Positions 25,678 through 34,276 of a DNA stretch of 64,000 nt are shown here, piece by piece (positions within the stretch are counted from its first letter, which is position 1; each line of letters opens with the position of its first letter). Both the position numbers and the translations under genes were made by a program. The notes beneath the pieces were generated by a model. It was given only the letters and a program-made list of their open reading frames with translations. It made no database searches and was not told where the DNA came from. The stretch comes from Deltaproteobacteria bacterium HGW-Deltaproteobacteria-8. GTDB taxonomy: Bacteria; Desulfobacterota; Desulfovibrionia; Desulfovibrionales; Desulfovibrionaceae. The stretch is from contig PHAR01000006.1 of the NCBI GenBank assembly GCA_002840405.1, positions 1-64,000 of the forward strand. Direction: 5' to 3'.

Positions 25678-26904
25678 CTACTCGTAGCGCAGGGCGTCGA
25701 TGGGGTTGAGCTGCGCAGCCTTGCGCGCCGGGTAGTAGCCGAAGAAGATGCCGATGGCGCTGGAGAAGGCCACGGCGATGCCGATGGCGTTGGCCGAGAT
25801 CAGGGTGGGCCAGTCGAAGAGCGCGGAGATGATGAGCGCGCTGCCCACTCCCATGAGGATGCCGATGATGCCGCCAAGCAGGGTCAACAACACGGCCTCG
25901 GCCAGGAACTGCAGCAGGATGTCGCCCTCGCGCGCGCCGATGGCCATGCGGATGCCGATCTCGCGGGTGCGCTCGGTGACGCTGACGAGCATGATGTTCA
26001 TGATGCCGATGCCGCCCACGATGAGCGAGATGGAGGCCACCGCGCCAAGCAGCATGCTCATGACCTGGGAGGACTGCTGCGACACGGCCAGGATCTCGGT
26101 CAGGTTGCGCACGGTGAAGTCGCGCACGCGGGTGGGGCCTACGTGATGGCGCTGGTCCAAGAGGGCGCTGACCTCCTTCTCGGCCTGGGGCAGCAGGCTC
26201 TGGTCCCTGGCCTGCAGCAGGATCACGCCCACGGTGTTGGGGATGGGGCTGCCAAAGAGCTTGCGCTGGGCCGTTGTGATGGGCACGTAAATCACGTCAT
26301 CCTGGTCCGAGCCCTGGGGCGAGCGGCCCTTGACCTCCAGCACGCCGATGACCGTGAAGGGCACGCCCTTGATGCGCACCTGCTTGCCTGTTGGGTCCTC
26401 GTCTCCAAAGAGCGTCTCAGCCACGGTGTTGCCCAGCAGGCAGACTTTCTGGGCAGTGTCCGAGTCGCTTTGGGTCATCTCGCGGCCTCGCACAGTGCGC
26501 CACTCGCGGATCCAGAGCATGTCCGGGGTCGCGCCCTGGATAACGGTGGACCAGTTCATGTTGCCGTAGATCACCTGGGCCGTGCCGCGCACGCTGGGCG
26601 CGGCCAGGCTCACCGACGGGCACTCGTTGCGTATGGCCTTGACGTCATCGTAGGTCAGGGTGGGCGCGGAGCCGCCGCCCGCGCGGATGCCGCCGCTGGT
26701 TGTCGAGCCGGGCAGCACCAAGATGAGGTTGCTGCCCATGGTGGCGATCTGGTCGGCGATCTGCTTTGACGCGCCGGAGCCCACGGCCACCATGACGATG
26801 ACCGCGCCGATGCCGATCATGATGCCGAGCATGGTCAGAAACGAGCGCATCATGTTCACGCGCAGGGCCCGGAACGCGATCTTGAGGGGGAGGATGAGGT
26901 CCAT
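25678..26904 (-). CDS. ABC transporter permease, MacB/FtsX type
   Basis: A 408-residue permease with one N-terminal helix, a large periplasmic domain (~45-275) and three C-terminal helices, the standard MacB permease layout without a fused ATPase. Visible landmarks: NMMRSFLTMLGIMIGIGAVIVMVAVGSGA at the start and IMNIMLVSVTERTREIGIRMAIGAR near 300. These systems drive efflux or lipoprotein release with MacA and an outer-membrane channel. Its ATG abuts the ATPase stop codon, so translation is coupled. Confidence 0.93.
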   Translation of the reverse strand: MDLILPLKIAFRALRVNMMRSFLTMLGIMIGIGAVIVMVAVGSGASKQIADQIATMGSNLILVLPGSTTSGGIRAGGGSAPTLTYDDVKAIRNECPSVSLAAPSVRGTAQVIYGNMNWSTVIQGATPDMLWIREWRTVRGREMTQSDSDTAQKVCLLGNTVAETLFGDEDPTGKQVRIKGVPFTVIGVLEVKGRSPQGSDQDDVIYVPITTAQRKLFGSPIPNTVGVILLQARDQSLLPQAEKEVSALLDQRHHVGPTRVRDFTVRNLTEILAVSQQSSQVMSMLLGAVASISLIVGGIGIMNIMLVSVTERTREIGIRMAIGAREGDILLQFLAEAVLLTLLGGIIGILMGVGSALIISALFDWPTLISANAIGIAVAFSSAIGIFFGYYPARKAAQLNPIDALRYE

Positions 26905-27621
26905 CTAAGCCACCGCCTCGTGGGTGCCGTCCGGGACGCCGTTCCTGGTGTCGTCGACGATTTGGCCGTCGCGGAAGGTGACGCGCCTGCCCGCGTAGGC
27001 CGCGATGTCCGGCTCGTGGGTGACCATGATGATGGTGATGCCTTGAGCGTTCAGCCGCGTGAAGATGTCCATGATTTCCTCGCTCATGTGCGAGTCCAGG
27101 TTGCCCGTGGGCTCGTCGGCCAGGATGAGCGCCGGTTTTCCGGCCAAGGCCCGGGCGATGGCCACGCGTTGCTGCTGGCCGCCGGAGAGCTGGTTGCTGA
27201 GGTGTCCGGCGCGCTCGGCCAGGCCGACCATGGCAAGCGCCTCCAGGGCGCGCGTGCGTCTTTCCGCCGCTGGAACCCGGCCGTAGACCAGGGGCAGCTC
27301 CACGTTCTCCAGCGCGCTGGTGCGCGAGAGCAGGTTGAAGCCCTGGAACACGAACCCGAGCTTGCGGTTGCGGATGTCCGCCAGCTGGTCCTTCTTCAGG
27401 TCGTGCACGACCTCGCCGTCCAGGGCATAGCTGCCGGAGCTCGGCCGGTCCAGGCAGCCCAGGATGTGCATGCAGGTGGACTTGCCCGAGCCGCTGGAGC
27501 CCATGATGGCCACGAACTCCCCGCGCGACACGGTCAGGCTCACCCCGCGCAGGGCGTGCACGGTCTCCTCGCCCATCTGGTAGACCTTGGTGATGTCCTC
27601 AAGGCGCACGACATCGTTCAT
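26905..27621 (-). CDS. ABC transporter ATP-binding protein, MacB/LolD type
   Basis: A 238-residue ATPase with Walker [44 protein letters not shown], signature [15 protein letters not shown] and Walker [13 protein letters not shown]. Sequence class is that of MacB/LolD partners for FtsX-type permeases. The ATG at 27621 overlaps the stop of the membrane fusion protein gene. Confidence 0.94.
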   Translation of the reverse strand: MNDVVRLEDITKVYQMGEETVHALRGVSLTVSRGEFVAIMGSSGSGKSTCMHILGCLDRPSSGSYALDGEVVHDLKKDQLADIRNRKLGFVFQGFNLLSRTSALENVELPLVYGRVPAAERRTRALEALAMVGLAERAGHLSNQLSGGQQQRVAIARALAGKPALILADEPTGNLDSHMSEEIMDIFTRLNAQGITIIMVTHEPDIAAYAGRRVTFRDGQIVDDTRNGVPDGTHEAVA

Positions 27622-27622
27622 G

Positions 27623-28861
27623 CTAGAGCCTTGGCCCCATGGGCGGGCCGCCTGCGCTGCCGGACTTGGACGCGCCGTTCTTGCCCGCGTTGGACACGGC
27701 CTCGATGATGACCTCGGCGTCTGCGGGCAGTTCGCCTCCGGTGACCTCGGTTTCCTTGTCGTTGCCAATGCCGAGCGTCACGATCACCGGTTCCGCCTTG
27801 CCACCCTTCAGGATGTAAATCTTTTTGCCGCCTGCGCCCTTGCTCTTGCCCGAGGCCTTGTCTCCGCTTTTGTCGGAGGCCGCTTCTGTGGTCTTGGGCC
27901 GGAAGCGCAGGGACGAGGTGGGGATCTTCAGCGCATCGGTCTTTTTGGCGGTGATGAAGGTCACGTTGGCGGTCATGCCGGGCTTGAGCTTGAGGTCGGA
28001 GTTGTCCACGCCCACAACAACCGTGTAGGTGACCACGTTCGACACCGTGGTGGCGGCGTTGCGCACCTGGGTCACCACGCCCGAGAAGTTCGACTCGGGG
28101 TAGGCATCCACGGTGAAGGTGGCGTTGCCGCCCTCCTTGACCTTGCCGATGTCGGACTCGTCCACCGTGGCGTAGATTTGCATCTTGGTCAGGTCCTGGG
28201 CGATGGTGAACAGGGTGGGCGTGGTGAAGCTGGCGGCCACGGTCTGGCCCACGTCCACCGCGCGGGAGATGACGATGCCGTCCACAGGCGAGCGGATGGT
28301 GGCGTAGTCGAGATTTGTCTTGGCCTGATCAAAGCTGCCCCTGGCCTGGGCCACGGTGCCCTGGGCGGCCCCGAGGGCGGCCCTGGCCGAGGCGGCGGCG
28401 GTGGCGTACGTGTCGTAGTCGCTCACGGAGACGGAGCCGTCCTTCACCAGGTCCTTGTAGCGGTTCATGGTGCGGGTGGTGTCGGCCAGGGTGACCTTGG
28501 CCTTCTCCATATTGGCCTGGGCGGCCAGGTAGTTGCCCTTGCTCTGCTCCACCTGGGCGCGGAAGGTGGCCGGGTCGATCTGGGCGATGATCTGGCCCTT
28601 CTTCACCGGGGAGTTGAAGTCCACGAAGAGTTCCTTGATGGTGCCGGAAACCGCTGCGCCAACAGACACCGAGACCACCGGGGTGATGTTGCCGGAGCTG
28701 GTCACCGTGGAGATGATCTCCCCGCGCGTGGGCTTGGCCGTGCGATAGCTCTCGGCCTGCTTGCCATTGCGGAAGAAGAGATAGGCCCCGCCCGCCAGCA
28801 CCAGGACCAGGGCGGCCGCCATGGCGATCTTGAAGGTTTTCTTACTGGTAGCGGTGGGCAT
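27623..28861 (-). CDS. Periplasmic membrane fusion protein, HlyD/MacA family
   Basis: A 412-residue adaptor with an N-terminal anchor ([18 protein letters not shown]), lipoyl half-motifs ([31 protein letters not shown] and [10 protein letters not shown]), an alpha-helical hairpin of alanine-rich heptads (~105-190) and a beta-barrel/membrane-proximal end. The C-terminus adds a Lys/Ser/Gly-rich loop ([17 protein letters not shown]). MacA-type proteins bridge the inner-membrane ABC pump and an outer-membrane channel; no channel gene lies here. It overlaps the marR stop by one base. Confidence 0.93.
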   Translation of the reverse strand: MPTATSKKTFKIAMAAALVLVLAGGAYLFFRNGKQAESYRTAKPTRGEIISTVTSSGNITPVVSVSVGAAVSGTIKELFVDFNSPVKKGQIIAQIDPATFRAQVEQSKGNYLAAQANMEKAKVTLADTTRTMNRYKDLVKDGSVSVSDYDTYATAAASARAALGAAQGTVAQARGSFDQAKTNLDYATIRSPVDGIVISRAVDVGQTVAASFTTPTLFTIAQDLTKMQIYATVDESDIGKVKEGGNATFTVDAYPESNFSGVVTQVRNAATTVSNVVTYTVVVGVDNSDLKLKPGMTANVTFITAKKTDALKIPTSSLRFRPKTTEAASDKSGDKASGKSKGAGGKKIYILKGGKAEPVIVTLGIGNDKETEVTGGELPADAEVIIEAVSNAGKNGASKSGSAGGPPMGPRL

Positions 28862-29382
28862 CAGCTGCGCTCCTCAGGGTCATGTTCAGGGTGTTCGTCC
28901 AGCGCGGTCCAAGGGGTGCGCTCGCTTTCGAAAAGGCCGTGCAGCAGCTCCAGGGCGGTGGACAGGGTGGTCAGGGACGCCGCGTCCAGGTCCGCAAGCC
29001 GCGTCTCAAACTGCGCGCGCGCCAGAATGTGCGCCTGGTCCAGCATCGCTTGCCCGGCCCTGGTCAGGGCGATGGACACCTGCCTGCGGTCGGCCTCGCC
29101 GGGCTTGCGCACAAGCAGGCCGCGCAGCACCAGGGTCTCCACCATGCGTGAGGTCGTGGCCGTGGACACTCCCAAAAGTTCCGCCAGGTGCCGCAGGGTT
29201 GCGCCGGGGCGCATGCAGACGTGCACCAGCACCCGGAACTGCGGCACCGAGAGTTCTGGCCCGCGTCCATTGCGCATGCCTGCCCGCAGGGACTGCATGA
29301 GCGTTGGAGCAAGGGCCAGCAGGGCCTCGGAACAACGCCGGATGTCCGGGGAGGGGATTGATTTGGATACTGATTGTTGCAT
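28861..29382 (-). CDS. MarR-family transcriptional regulator
   Basis: A 173-residue winged-helix regulator. The recognition segment is LRHLAELLGVSTATTSRMVETLVLRGLLVRKPGEADRRQVSI, split around the wing. It is the first gene of a four-gene efflux operon (regulator, adaptor, ATPase, permease) and probably represses that operon until a toxic compound binds. A palindrome GCATATGC overlaps the start codon region and could be an autoregulatory site. Confidence 0.92.
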   Translation of the reverse strand: MQQSVSKSIPSPDIRRCSEALLALAPTLMQSLRAGMRNGRGPELSVPQFRVLVHVCMRPGATLRHLAELLGVSTATTSRMVETLVLRGLLVRKPGEADRRQVSIALTRAGQAMLDQAHILARAQFETRLADLDAASLTTLSTALELLHGLFESERTPWTALDEHPEHDPEERS

Positions 29383-29400
29383 ATGCTAATTGTATGTCCT
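29374..29400 (-). promoter_or_regulatory. Possible MarR operator overlapping the marR start
   Basis: GCATATGC followed five bases later by GTATG lies across and just upstream of the marR initiation codon, the usual location for a MarR-type autorepression site. It is an AT-rich patch in a GC-rich region. No footprint can be read from sequence. Confidence 0.35.
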
Positions 29401-29769
29401 GTTTATTTTTCCGTCAATCTGCACATCCCAATCACTAGCGAGAATCGTGCCAACAAATAGGCTGGGAAATGCTAGCTATTCAGGGTCTTATCGTCCTGTT
29501 TGTGCAGAATGTTGCAGGAATTTGTGCAAGGTGCTGCCCTGCCGGAGCACTGGGAAGCGGTCCGCTGCGCGCGGCTGCGTCTTCGTCAGGGGTTCGACCC
29601 TCCCGGCTCCGGCTGCGTCGGATTTCCGGCTGGCCTTCGCGGTGCGGGCTGTGCTATTGATGATGTGGTCCCGGTGTTCCCGCCGGGCCGCAGCGCCGGG
29701 TCATTCGGCCGGGCCATTACGATAGGACGCATCAAACGACCGTGCGGTTTCCGCACAGGGAGCGAGAGC
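29401..29769. other. Intergenic region between divergent operons
   Basis: About 370 bases with no convincing gene. Short open frames lack ribosome-binding sites. The left end holds the marR control region; the right end leads into the rhodanese gene. I see no clear terminator or known RNA. Confidence 0.5.
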
Positions 29770-30084
29770 ATGAAAAAGTCCCTGACCCCCGACGAGCTGC
29801 GCCTTGAGCTGGCCTCGGCCAAGCCGCCCCTGGTCATTGATGTGCGCCGTGTGGACGACCACGACAGCGCCCCGGAGGGCATCCCCGGCGCGGACTGGCG
29901 CGCTCCGGTGCTGCTGGAGGACTGGGCGGGCGGCATCCCGGCCAAGGCCGACGTGGTGGTCTACTGCGTGCGCGGCGGCCAGGTGAGCCAGGAAGTGCAG
30001 GCGGCGCTCACGGAGCGCGGGGTCACTGCGCGCTACCTGGAAGGCGGGCTGGCGGCCTGGGCGGCCACGGAAAAGAAAGGCTAG
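29770..30084 (+). CDS. Single-domain rhodanese-like protein
   Basis: A 104-residue cytoplasmic rhodanese. VIDVRRVDDHDSAPEGIPGADWR is the N-terminal half and VVYCVRGGQVSQEVQAAL carries the catalytic Cys in the active-site loop CVRGGQ. It can transfer sulfane sulfur or, given the loop, reduce oxyanions. It sits 30 bases before chrA, and fused or adjacent rhodanese-ChrA pairs are common, suggesting a role in chromate handling. Confidence 0.9.
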   Translation: MKKSLTPDELRLELASAKPPLVIDVRRVDDHDSAPEGIPGADWRAPVLLEDWAGGIPAKADVVVYCVRGGQVSQEVQAALTERGVTARYLEGGLAAWAATEKKG

Positions 30085-30114
30085 CGCGCTTTCGCCCCGA
30101 TTCAGGCCAAACCC

Positions 30115-31431
30115 ATGGACGTGCCGTCTCCCGCACCGATCCCCGCTCCGGCCCCCGCCTTCCGCGAGTTCTTCCGTTACTGGTTAAGGCTCGGGTTCAT
30201 CAACTTCGGCGGGCCGGCCGGCCAGATCGCCATGATGCACAAGGACCTCGTGGACGCTCGGCGCTGGGTGCCGGAGAAGCTGTTCCTGCGCGCGCTGAAC
30301 TTTTGCATGATCCTGCCCGGACCCGAGGCGCACCAGTTGGCCGTTTACCTGGGCTGGCGGCTTTTCGGCTATGGCGGCGGCCTTGTCGCCGGGCTGTTCT
30401 TCCTGCTGCCCTCGGTGGCCTTGATGCTCGTGCTCTCCTGGCTGGCCGCAGCCCACGGCGGGGTGCCGCTCATCGCGGGCGTGTTCCGGGGCATCGCCGG
30501 GGCGGTGGTGGCCATCGTGGCCCAGGCGGTCTGGCGCATGGGCAGGAAATCCCTGAAGCACCCGGCACTGTATGGCTTTGCGGCAGCCAGTTTCATCATG
30601 GGCTATGCGCTCAGGCTCAAGTTCCCGGGCATAGTGGTTGCCGCCGGGCTCATGGGCCTGTGGCTGGGGATGGTCCGGCCGGACATCTTTTGCCCCAAAG
30701 GGGTCTGCGAGCCCGAGGACGAGGTGCCCGCGCCCACGACCCGTCCCCTGCGCCACCTGGCCCGCGTGGCCGGGGTGGCCGCCTGCCTGTGGCTGGCCGT
30801 GGCCCTGCCTGTGTATCTGCTCGCCGGGCCGGGCTCGCTGTTGCCGAAAATCCTCAGCTTTTACTCCAAGGCCAGCTTCGTGACCTTTGGCGGGGCCTAC
30901 GCGGTGCTGTCCTACGTCTCGGACATGGCCATGCGCCTGGGCTGGGTGGGGCAGGAGCAGCTGGTGCTGGGCCTGGGCCTGGCCGAGACCACGCCCGGCC
31001 CGCTGATCATGGTCACGCAATACGTGGGATTCCTCACGGCCTGGAACCACCCCGGCGCGCTGACACCCCTCACGGCGGGCATCCTGGGCGGCCTGCTCAC
31101 CACCTTCGGCATGTTCCTGCCGAGCTTCCTGCTGGTCTTTGCGGGCGCGCCCTTCATCGAGGCGCTTACCGCCAACCCCCGGCTCCAGGCCATGCTCACC
31201 GGCATCACGGCGGCGGTGGTGGGGGTGATCTTGAAGCTCGGCGTGGTCTTCGCCACGGCCACCTTCTGGCCCAAGGCGCTGGAGGGCGTGGGACTTCTGG
31301 GCGGGGTGGACGCTTTCGCCGTGGCCGTGGCCGCAGCCTGCGGGCTGGCCCTGTGGCGCTGGAACACCGGGGTGCATCTCCTGGTGCTGGCGGCGGGCGC
31401 TGCTGGCGCGGCAATGAGCCTGCTGGGGTAG
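30115..31431 (+). CDS. chrA: Chromate transporter ChrA, two-domain form
   Basis: A 438-residue membrane protein made of two homologous halves. The first half contains LGFINFGGPAGQIAMMHKDLVDARRWVPEKLFLRALNFCMILPGPEAHQLAVYLGWRLFGY; the second contains SFVTFGGAYAVLSYVSD, the duplicated counterpart, with a matching TPGPLIMVTQYVGFL. The long chain-ion permease family exports chromate in characterised members. Length is typical of the duplicated form. Confidence 0.92.
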   Translation: MDVPSPAPIPAPAPAFREFFRYWLRLGFINFGGPAGQIAMMHKDLVDARRWVPEKLFLRALNFCMILPGPEAHQLAVYLGWRLFGYGGGLVAGLFFLLPSVALMLVLSWLAAAHGGVPLIAGVFRGIAGAVVAIVAQAVWRMGRKSLKHPALYGFAAASFIMGYALRLKFPGIVVAAGLMGLWLGMVRPDIFCPKGVCEPEDEVPAPTTRPLRHLARVAGVAACLWLAVALPVYLLAGPGSLLPKILSFYSKASFVTFGGAYAVLSYVSDMAMRLGWVGQEQLVLGLGLAETTPGPLIMVTQYVGFLTAWNHPGALTPLTAGILGGLLTTFGMFLPSFLLVFAGAPFIEALTANPRLQAMLTGITAAVVGVILKLGVVFATATFWPKALEGVGLLGGVDAFAVAVAAACGLALWRWNTGVHLLVLAAGAAGAAMSLLG

Positions 31432-31564
31432 CCTGCCGGGCATAGCCTGCGCTGATCTCGGAAATTGCATTCCACCTGGCCTTGGAGTAGGAAGCGGCCT
31501 GTGCGGCCTCACCCTCTGACGTTCGGGGCCGCGCGCAGAACCTGACCAGCACCGGAGATCCCCT

Positions 31565-32215
31565 ATGCGCCTTGTTCCCAGAATTTTCGGCCAAGCCCTG
31601 GGCCTGGTGGCCCTGTCCGCTGTTCTCGCCTTTGCCGTCAATGCCGCGCGGCCCGACGGCCTGCCCCTGGCCCAGGCAGCGGCCAAGCCTGCGCCCAGCG
31701 CCGTGCAGCTTTCCCAGGCCAGCGGCGAGATCGCGCTCAAGGACGCGGCCCTGCTGTTCTTGTCCGGCCGCGCCGTGTTCCTCGACGCCCGCTCGCAGTT
31801 CGAGTTCCAGCTGGGCCACATCCAGGGCGCGCTGTCCCTGCCCCCGCGCAATTTCGCTGCGGACTTCCAGGACATCAAGCCCCTGCTGGCGGGCAAGGAG
31901 GCGGTCATCGCCTATTGCGACGGCCCGGACTGCCCCCTGAGCCATTCCCTGGCCAAGCACCTGATCGATGCCGGAGTCAAGAACGTCTACGTGCTGGTGA
32001 ACGGCTGGAGCTTGTGGCAGGCCGAGAAGCTGCCCGTGGCCAAGGGCGCGGCGGCCCCCATTTCTCAGACGTCCCAGGCGCCGCAGGCGGTCCAGACGAC
32101 CCAGGCGCCGCAGGCGGTCCAGACGACCCAGGCGGCCCAGACCGTCAAGAAGGGCAAGGCCAGCGCCTCCAAGGCCAAGGGCCAGGAGAAGCTGTGCACC
32201 GACTGCACCAACTGA
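31565..32215 (+). CDS. Exported rhodanese-like protein with repetitive tail
   Basis: A 216-residue protein with an N-terminal membrane/export segment (ALGLVALSAVLAFAVNAA), a rhodanese domain (AVFLDARSQFEFQLGHIQGALSLP; active loop AYCDGPDCPLSHSLAKHL, where Cys residues flank the loop) and a C-terminal tail of PQAVQTTQA repeats and a final CTDC motif. The tail DNA is an exact tandem duplication (see repeat). The next gene overlaps its stop codon by one base (TGATG), so the two are coupled. A periplasmic sulfur-carrier role is plausible but unproven. Confidence 0.83.
   Translation: MRLVPRIFGQALGLVALSAVLAFAVNAARPDGLPLAQAAAKPAPSAVQLSQASGEIALKDAALLFLSGRAVFLDARSQFEFQLGHIQGALSLPPRNFAADFQDIKPLLAGKEAVIAYCDGPDCPLSHSLAKHLIDAGVKNVYVLVNGWSLWQAEKLPVAKGAAAPISQTSQAPQAVQTTQAPQAVQTTQAAQTVKKGKASASKAKGQEKLCTDCTN
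32071..32130 (+). repeat. Tandem repeat encoding PQAVQTTQA in the rhodanese tail
   Basis: A unit containing GCGCCGCAGGCGGTCCAGAC is repeated twice in tandem, a recent in-frame duplication in a low-complexity tail. Length variation between strains would be expected. Confidence 0.85.
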
Positions 32216-32667
32216 TGCCCGTGCCAGCGCGCGCGGCAGACTTTGTGCTGCGCTTCGCCCTGGCTTTGGTGCTCTTCTACGCCAGCGCGGACAAGCTCCT
32301 GCACCCGCAGGACTTCGCGGCCATCGTCACGGGTTACCACGTCCTGCCCGAGGCGCTGGTGAACCCGGTGGCCATCTGGCTGCCGTGGCTGGAGCTGCTG
32401 CTGGGGCTGTCCCTGGTGTCGGGCTATTGGTCCGAGGGCGCGGTGACGCTGACGGCGGGGCTGTTCGCTGTGTTCTGGGTGCTGATGATCGTGAGCGCGG
32501 CGCGCGGCATCGACGTCAACTGCGGCTGCTTCTCGACCAAGCCCGCTGACCCAAGCGCCGAGCCCACGCCCATGCTCTTCTACATCGGCCGCGACGCCAT
32601 GCTGCTCGGGCTGGCGCTGTTCACGGCCTGGGTGCGGCTGACGGTGGCCGCAGAGGGCGCGAAGTAG
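32215..32667 (+). CDS. MauE/DoxX-like membrane protein
   Basis: A 150-residue protein with four predicted helices (RFALALVLFYASADKLLHP, WLPWLELLLGLSLVSGYW, FAVFWVLMIVSAARG, DAMLLGLALFTAW) and the MauE-type motif VNCGCFSTK between helices 3 and 4. MauE and DoxX proteins participate in periplasmic thiol or electron handling. It overlaps the exported rhodanese stop by one base, so the pair probably works together on sulfur in the periplasm. Confidence 0.85.
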   Translation: MPVPARAADFVLRFALALVLFYASADKLLHPQDFAAIVTGYHVLPEALVNPVAIWLPWLELLLGLSLVSGYWSEGAVTLTAGLFAVFWVLMIVSAARGIDVNCGCFSTKPADPSAEPTPMLFYIGRDAMLLGLALFTAWVRLTVAAEGAK

Positions 32668-32692
32668 GCAACACTCCGGATTATTGGAAGGC

Positions 32693-32733
32693 AAAGGCCC
32701 CGCAGCGTCAGCATGGACGGTGCGGGGCCTTTG
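32693..32733. terminator. Bidirectional terminator between convergent genes
   Basis: AAAGGCCCCGCA and TGCGGGGCCTTT are perfect complements around a sixteen-base loop, followed by TTGTCGTT. It lies between the MauE-like gene and the convergent CaCA exchanger. Confidence 0.85.
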
Positions 32734-32765
32734 TCGTTCAAACCCGTTGCATTGATGCGGAGGGG

Positions 32766-33998
32766 CTACACGATCCTCTGCTCCACCGCTGTGCCCTTGC
32801 GCAGGTCCCACACGTCCTGGCGCTTCATCCAGACCACGATGACGAACAGAACCACGTAGCCCGCGCTGAAGACCTGGTGCACGCCGTCCGTGCCATTGCC
32901 CCAGGGCAGGGTGATGTCCAGGCCCGCCAGCACATACGGCCCCACAAGCTGGCCCGCGAACATGAGGAAGAGCAGCACCGCCGCGCCAGGGCCAAGCGAC
33001 AGCGAGGCCAGAAGCGCCACGGCCAAAAGCGACTGCGCCGCGGTCAGGAAGAGCTCGTGCAGCTGGTACGGACCCAGCGGCAGGGGGTGCTCGAAGCCGC
33101 CGCTGGCCAGGCCGTACACGCCCGGGATCATGCCCACGAGCAGCGTCCACTGGTTGAGCTTGCTGGAGAGCAGGCTGCCCATGGCCACGGCGGCCTGGCC
33201 GCGCAGCACGAACATGATGGCCACGATGAACTCCGGGGCCTCGGAGGCGATGGGCGCCAGCCACTGCACCAGCAGAAATTCGTTGATGCCGAAGACTTTC
33301 CCCGAGGCCACGAGGTTCTCGCTGAACAGCTCGGCGCTGGCCAGGATGACCCCGGCGGCGAACAGGAACAGCAGCGCCGTGGCCCAGCGGCGGCGGGCCT
33401 TGGGCAGGGCGCCGATGAGCTCGGCCGGGCCGTCCAGCTCGCAGTCCTCGCAGGGGCGCTGGGCCGCCAGGCGGATGTACCAGGCGTAGATGGCGATGAA
33501 CACCAGCCCGTCGTACCAGGCCAGGCTGCCCTTGATGGGAATGAAGAAGGCATACGCCGTGGCCATGCCCAGAAACAGCACCTCGGTGCGCTGGTCCTGG
33601 TGCAAAAACACGCGCCGGCCGGACTTGAACCAGTGGATGGCAGCGATGCTCGTCCAGGCCACGCCGATGAGCAGGCGGTTGGCCCCGGTCATGTTGGCGA
33701 TGGCATAGTGCGCGTAGTCCGAGCCTGGGTTCTTGCCCGCCTGCCAGGTGAAGTACATGTCCACCGCGTATTCCGGCAGCACGGCGATGAGCGCGACCAC
33801 CGCCAGCGCAAGGGTCTGCGGGATGTCCATCTGGGCCACGTCGCAGGCCCACAAAAGCAGGAAGGACGCGCCCAGGATGGCCAGGCCGGAGAGGAGCGCG
33901 GCTGGCGGCGGGGTCAGGTGCGCGCCGGAGAGCTTGAGCCACAGGCCGGGCAGGGTGACCAGCGTGGCCAGGATGAGTGGCAGGGCTTTCTTGTACAT
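32766..33998 (-). CDS. Sodium/calcium exchanger-family (CaCA) membrane protein
   Basis: A 410-residue multi-helix protein. The two alpha-repeat-like signatures are LIAVLPEYAVDMYFTWQAGKN and PIASEAPEFIVAIMFVLRGQ, each with an acidic residue after Pro-Glu as in the cation/Ca2+ exchangers. The central loop (QRPCEDCELDG) contains a CxxC. Annotated relatives are hypothetical or sodium:proton/calcium antiporters; the ion is not certain. It shares the minus strand with the following two genes but is separated by 18 bases. Confidence 0.83.
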   Translation of the reverse strand: MYKKALPLILATLVTLPGLWLKLSGAHLTPPPAALLSGLAILGASFLLLWACDVAQMDIPQTLALAVVALIAVLPEYAVDMYFTWQAGKNPGSDYAHYAIANMTGANRLLIGVAWTSIAAIHWFKSGRRVFLHQDQRTEVLFLGMATAYAFFIPIKGSLAWYDGLVFIAIYAWYIRLAAQRPCEDCELDGPAELIGALPKARRRWATALLFLFAAGVILASAELFSENLVASGKVFGINEFLLVQWLAPIASEAPEFIVAIMFVLRGQAAVAMGSLLSSKLNQWTLLVGMIPGVYGLASGGFEHPLPLGPYQLHELFLTAAQSLLAVALLASLSLGPGAAVLLFLMFAGQLVGPYVLAGLDITLPWGNGTDGVHQVFSAGYVVLFVIVVWMKRQDVWDLRKGTAVEQRIV

Positions 33999-34016
33999 CA
34001 GCTGCGTGGCTCCGGG

Positions 34017-34274
34017 CTAGCCGTCGGCCAGCAGGCGCTCGGCCACGGCGACGTCGTACAGGGCGGTGGGGTCGCTTTCCTTGCCGCTGGCCTTGAACAT
34101 GGCCGCAGCCTGCTCGATGACCTCATAGGGCAGCCAGTTATGCTTGTCCCACACACTCTGGTCGCCCTGGTGCCACATGCGGAACTCGATGCGCCCGCCG
34201 AAGCGGCGCACGTACATGCGCGCCTCCGTGTGCTGCGGATTGGGATAGTAGTAAAGGCCGAGCTGGTCCTTCAT
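34017..34274 (-). CDS. Conserved small hypothetical protein
   Basis: An 85-residue soluble protein rich in aromatic residues (LYYYPNPQHTEARMYVRRFGGRIEFRMWHQGDQSVWDKHNWLPYE, in short overlapping pieces). I recognise no family. It lies in a minus-strand cluster, 18 bases before the exchanger gene and 2 bases after the Cys-cluster gene, so probably co-transcribed. The start at 34274 is preceded by AGATCT, with weak ribosome binding. Confidence 0.72.
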   Translation of the reverse strand: MKDQLGLYYYPNPQHTEARMYVRRFGGRIEFRMWHQGDQSVWDKHNWLPYEVIEQAAAMFKASGKESDPTALYDVAVAERLLADG

Positions 34275-34276
34275 GG

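Noticed and set aside
29390-29725. Cysteine-containing open frame upstream of the rhodanese gene
   Set aside because: No ribosome-binding site and no homology; it overlaps the marR control region.
32071-32130. CRISPR array
   Set aside because: The repeat is a contiguous in-frame duplication within a coding tail, without spacers.
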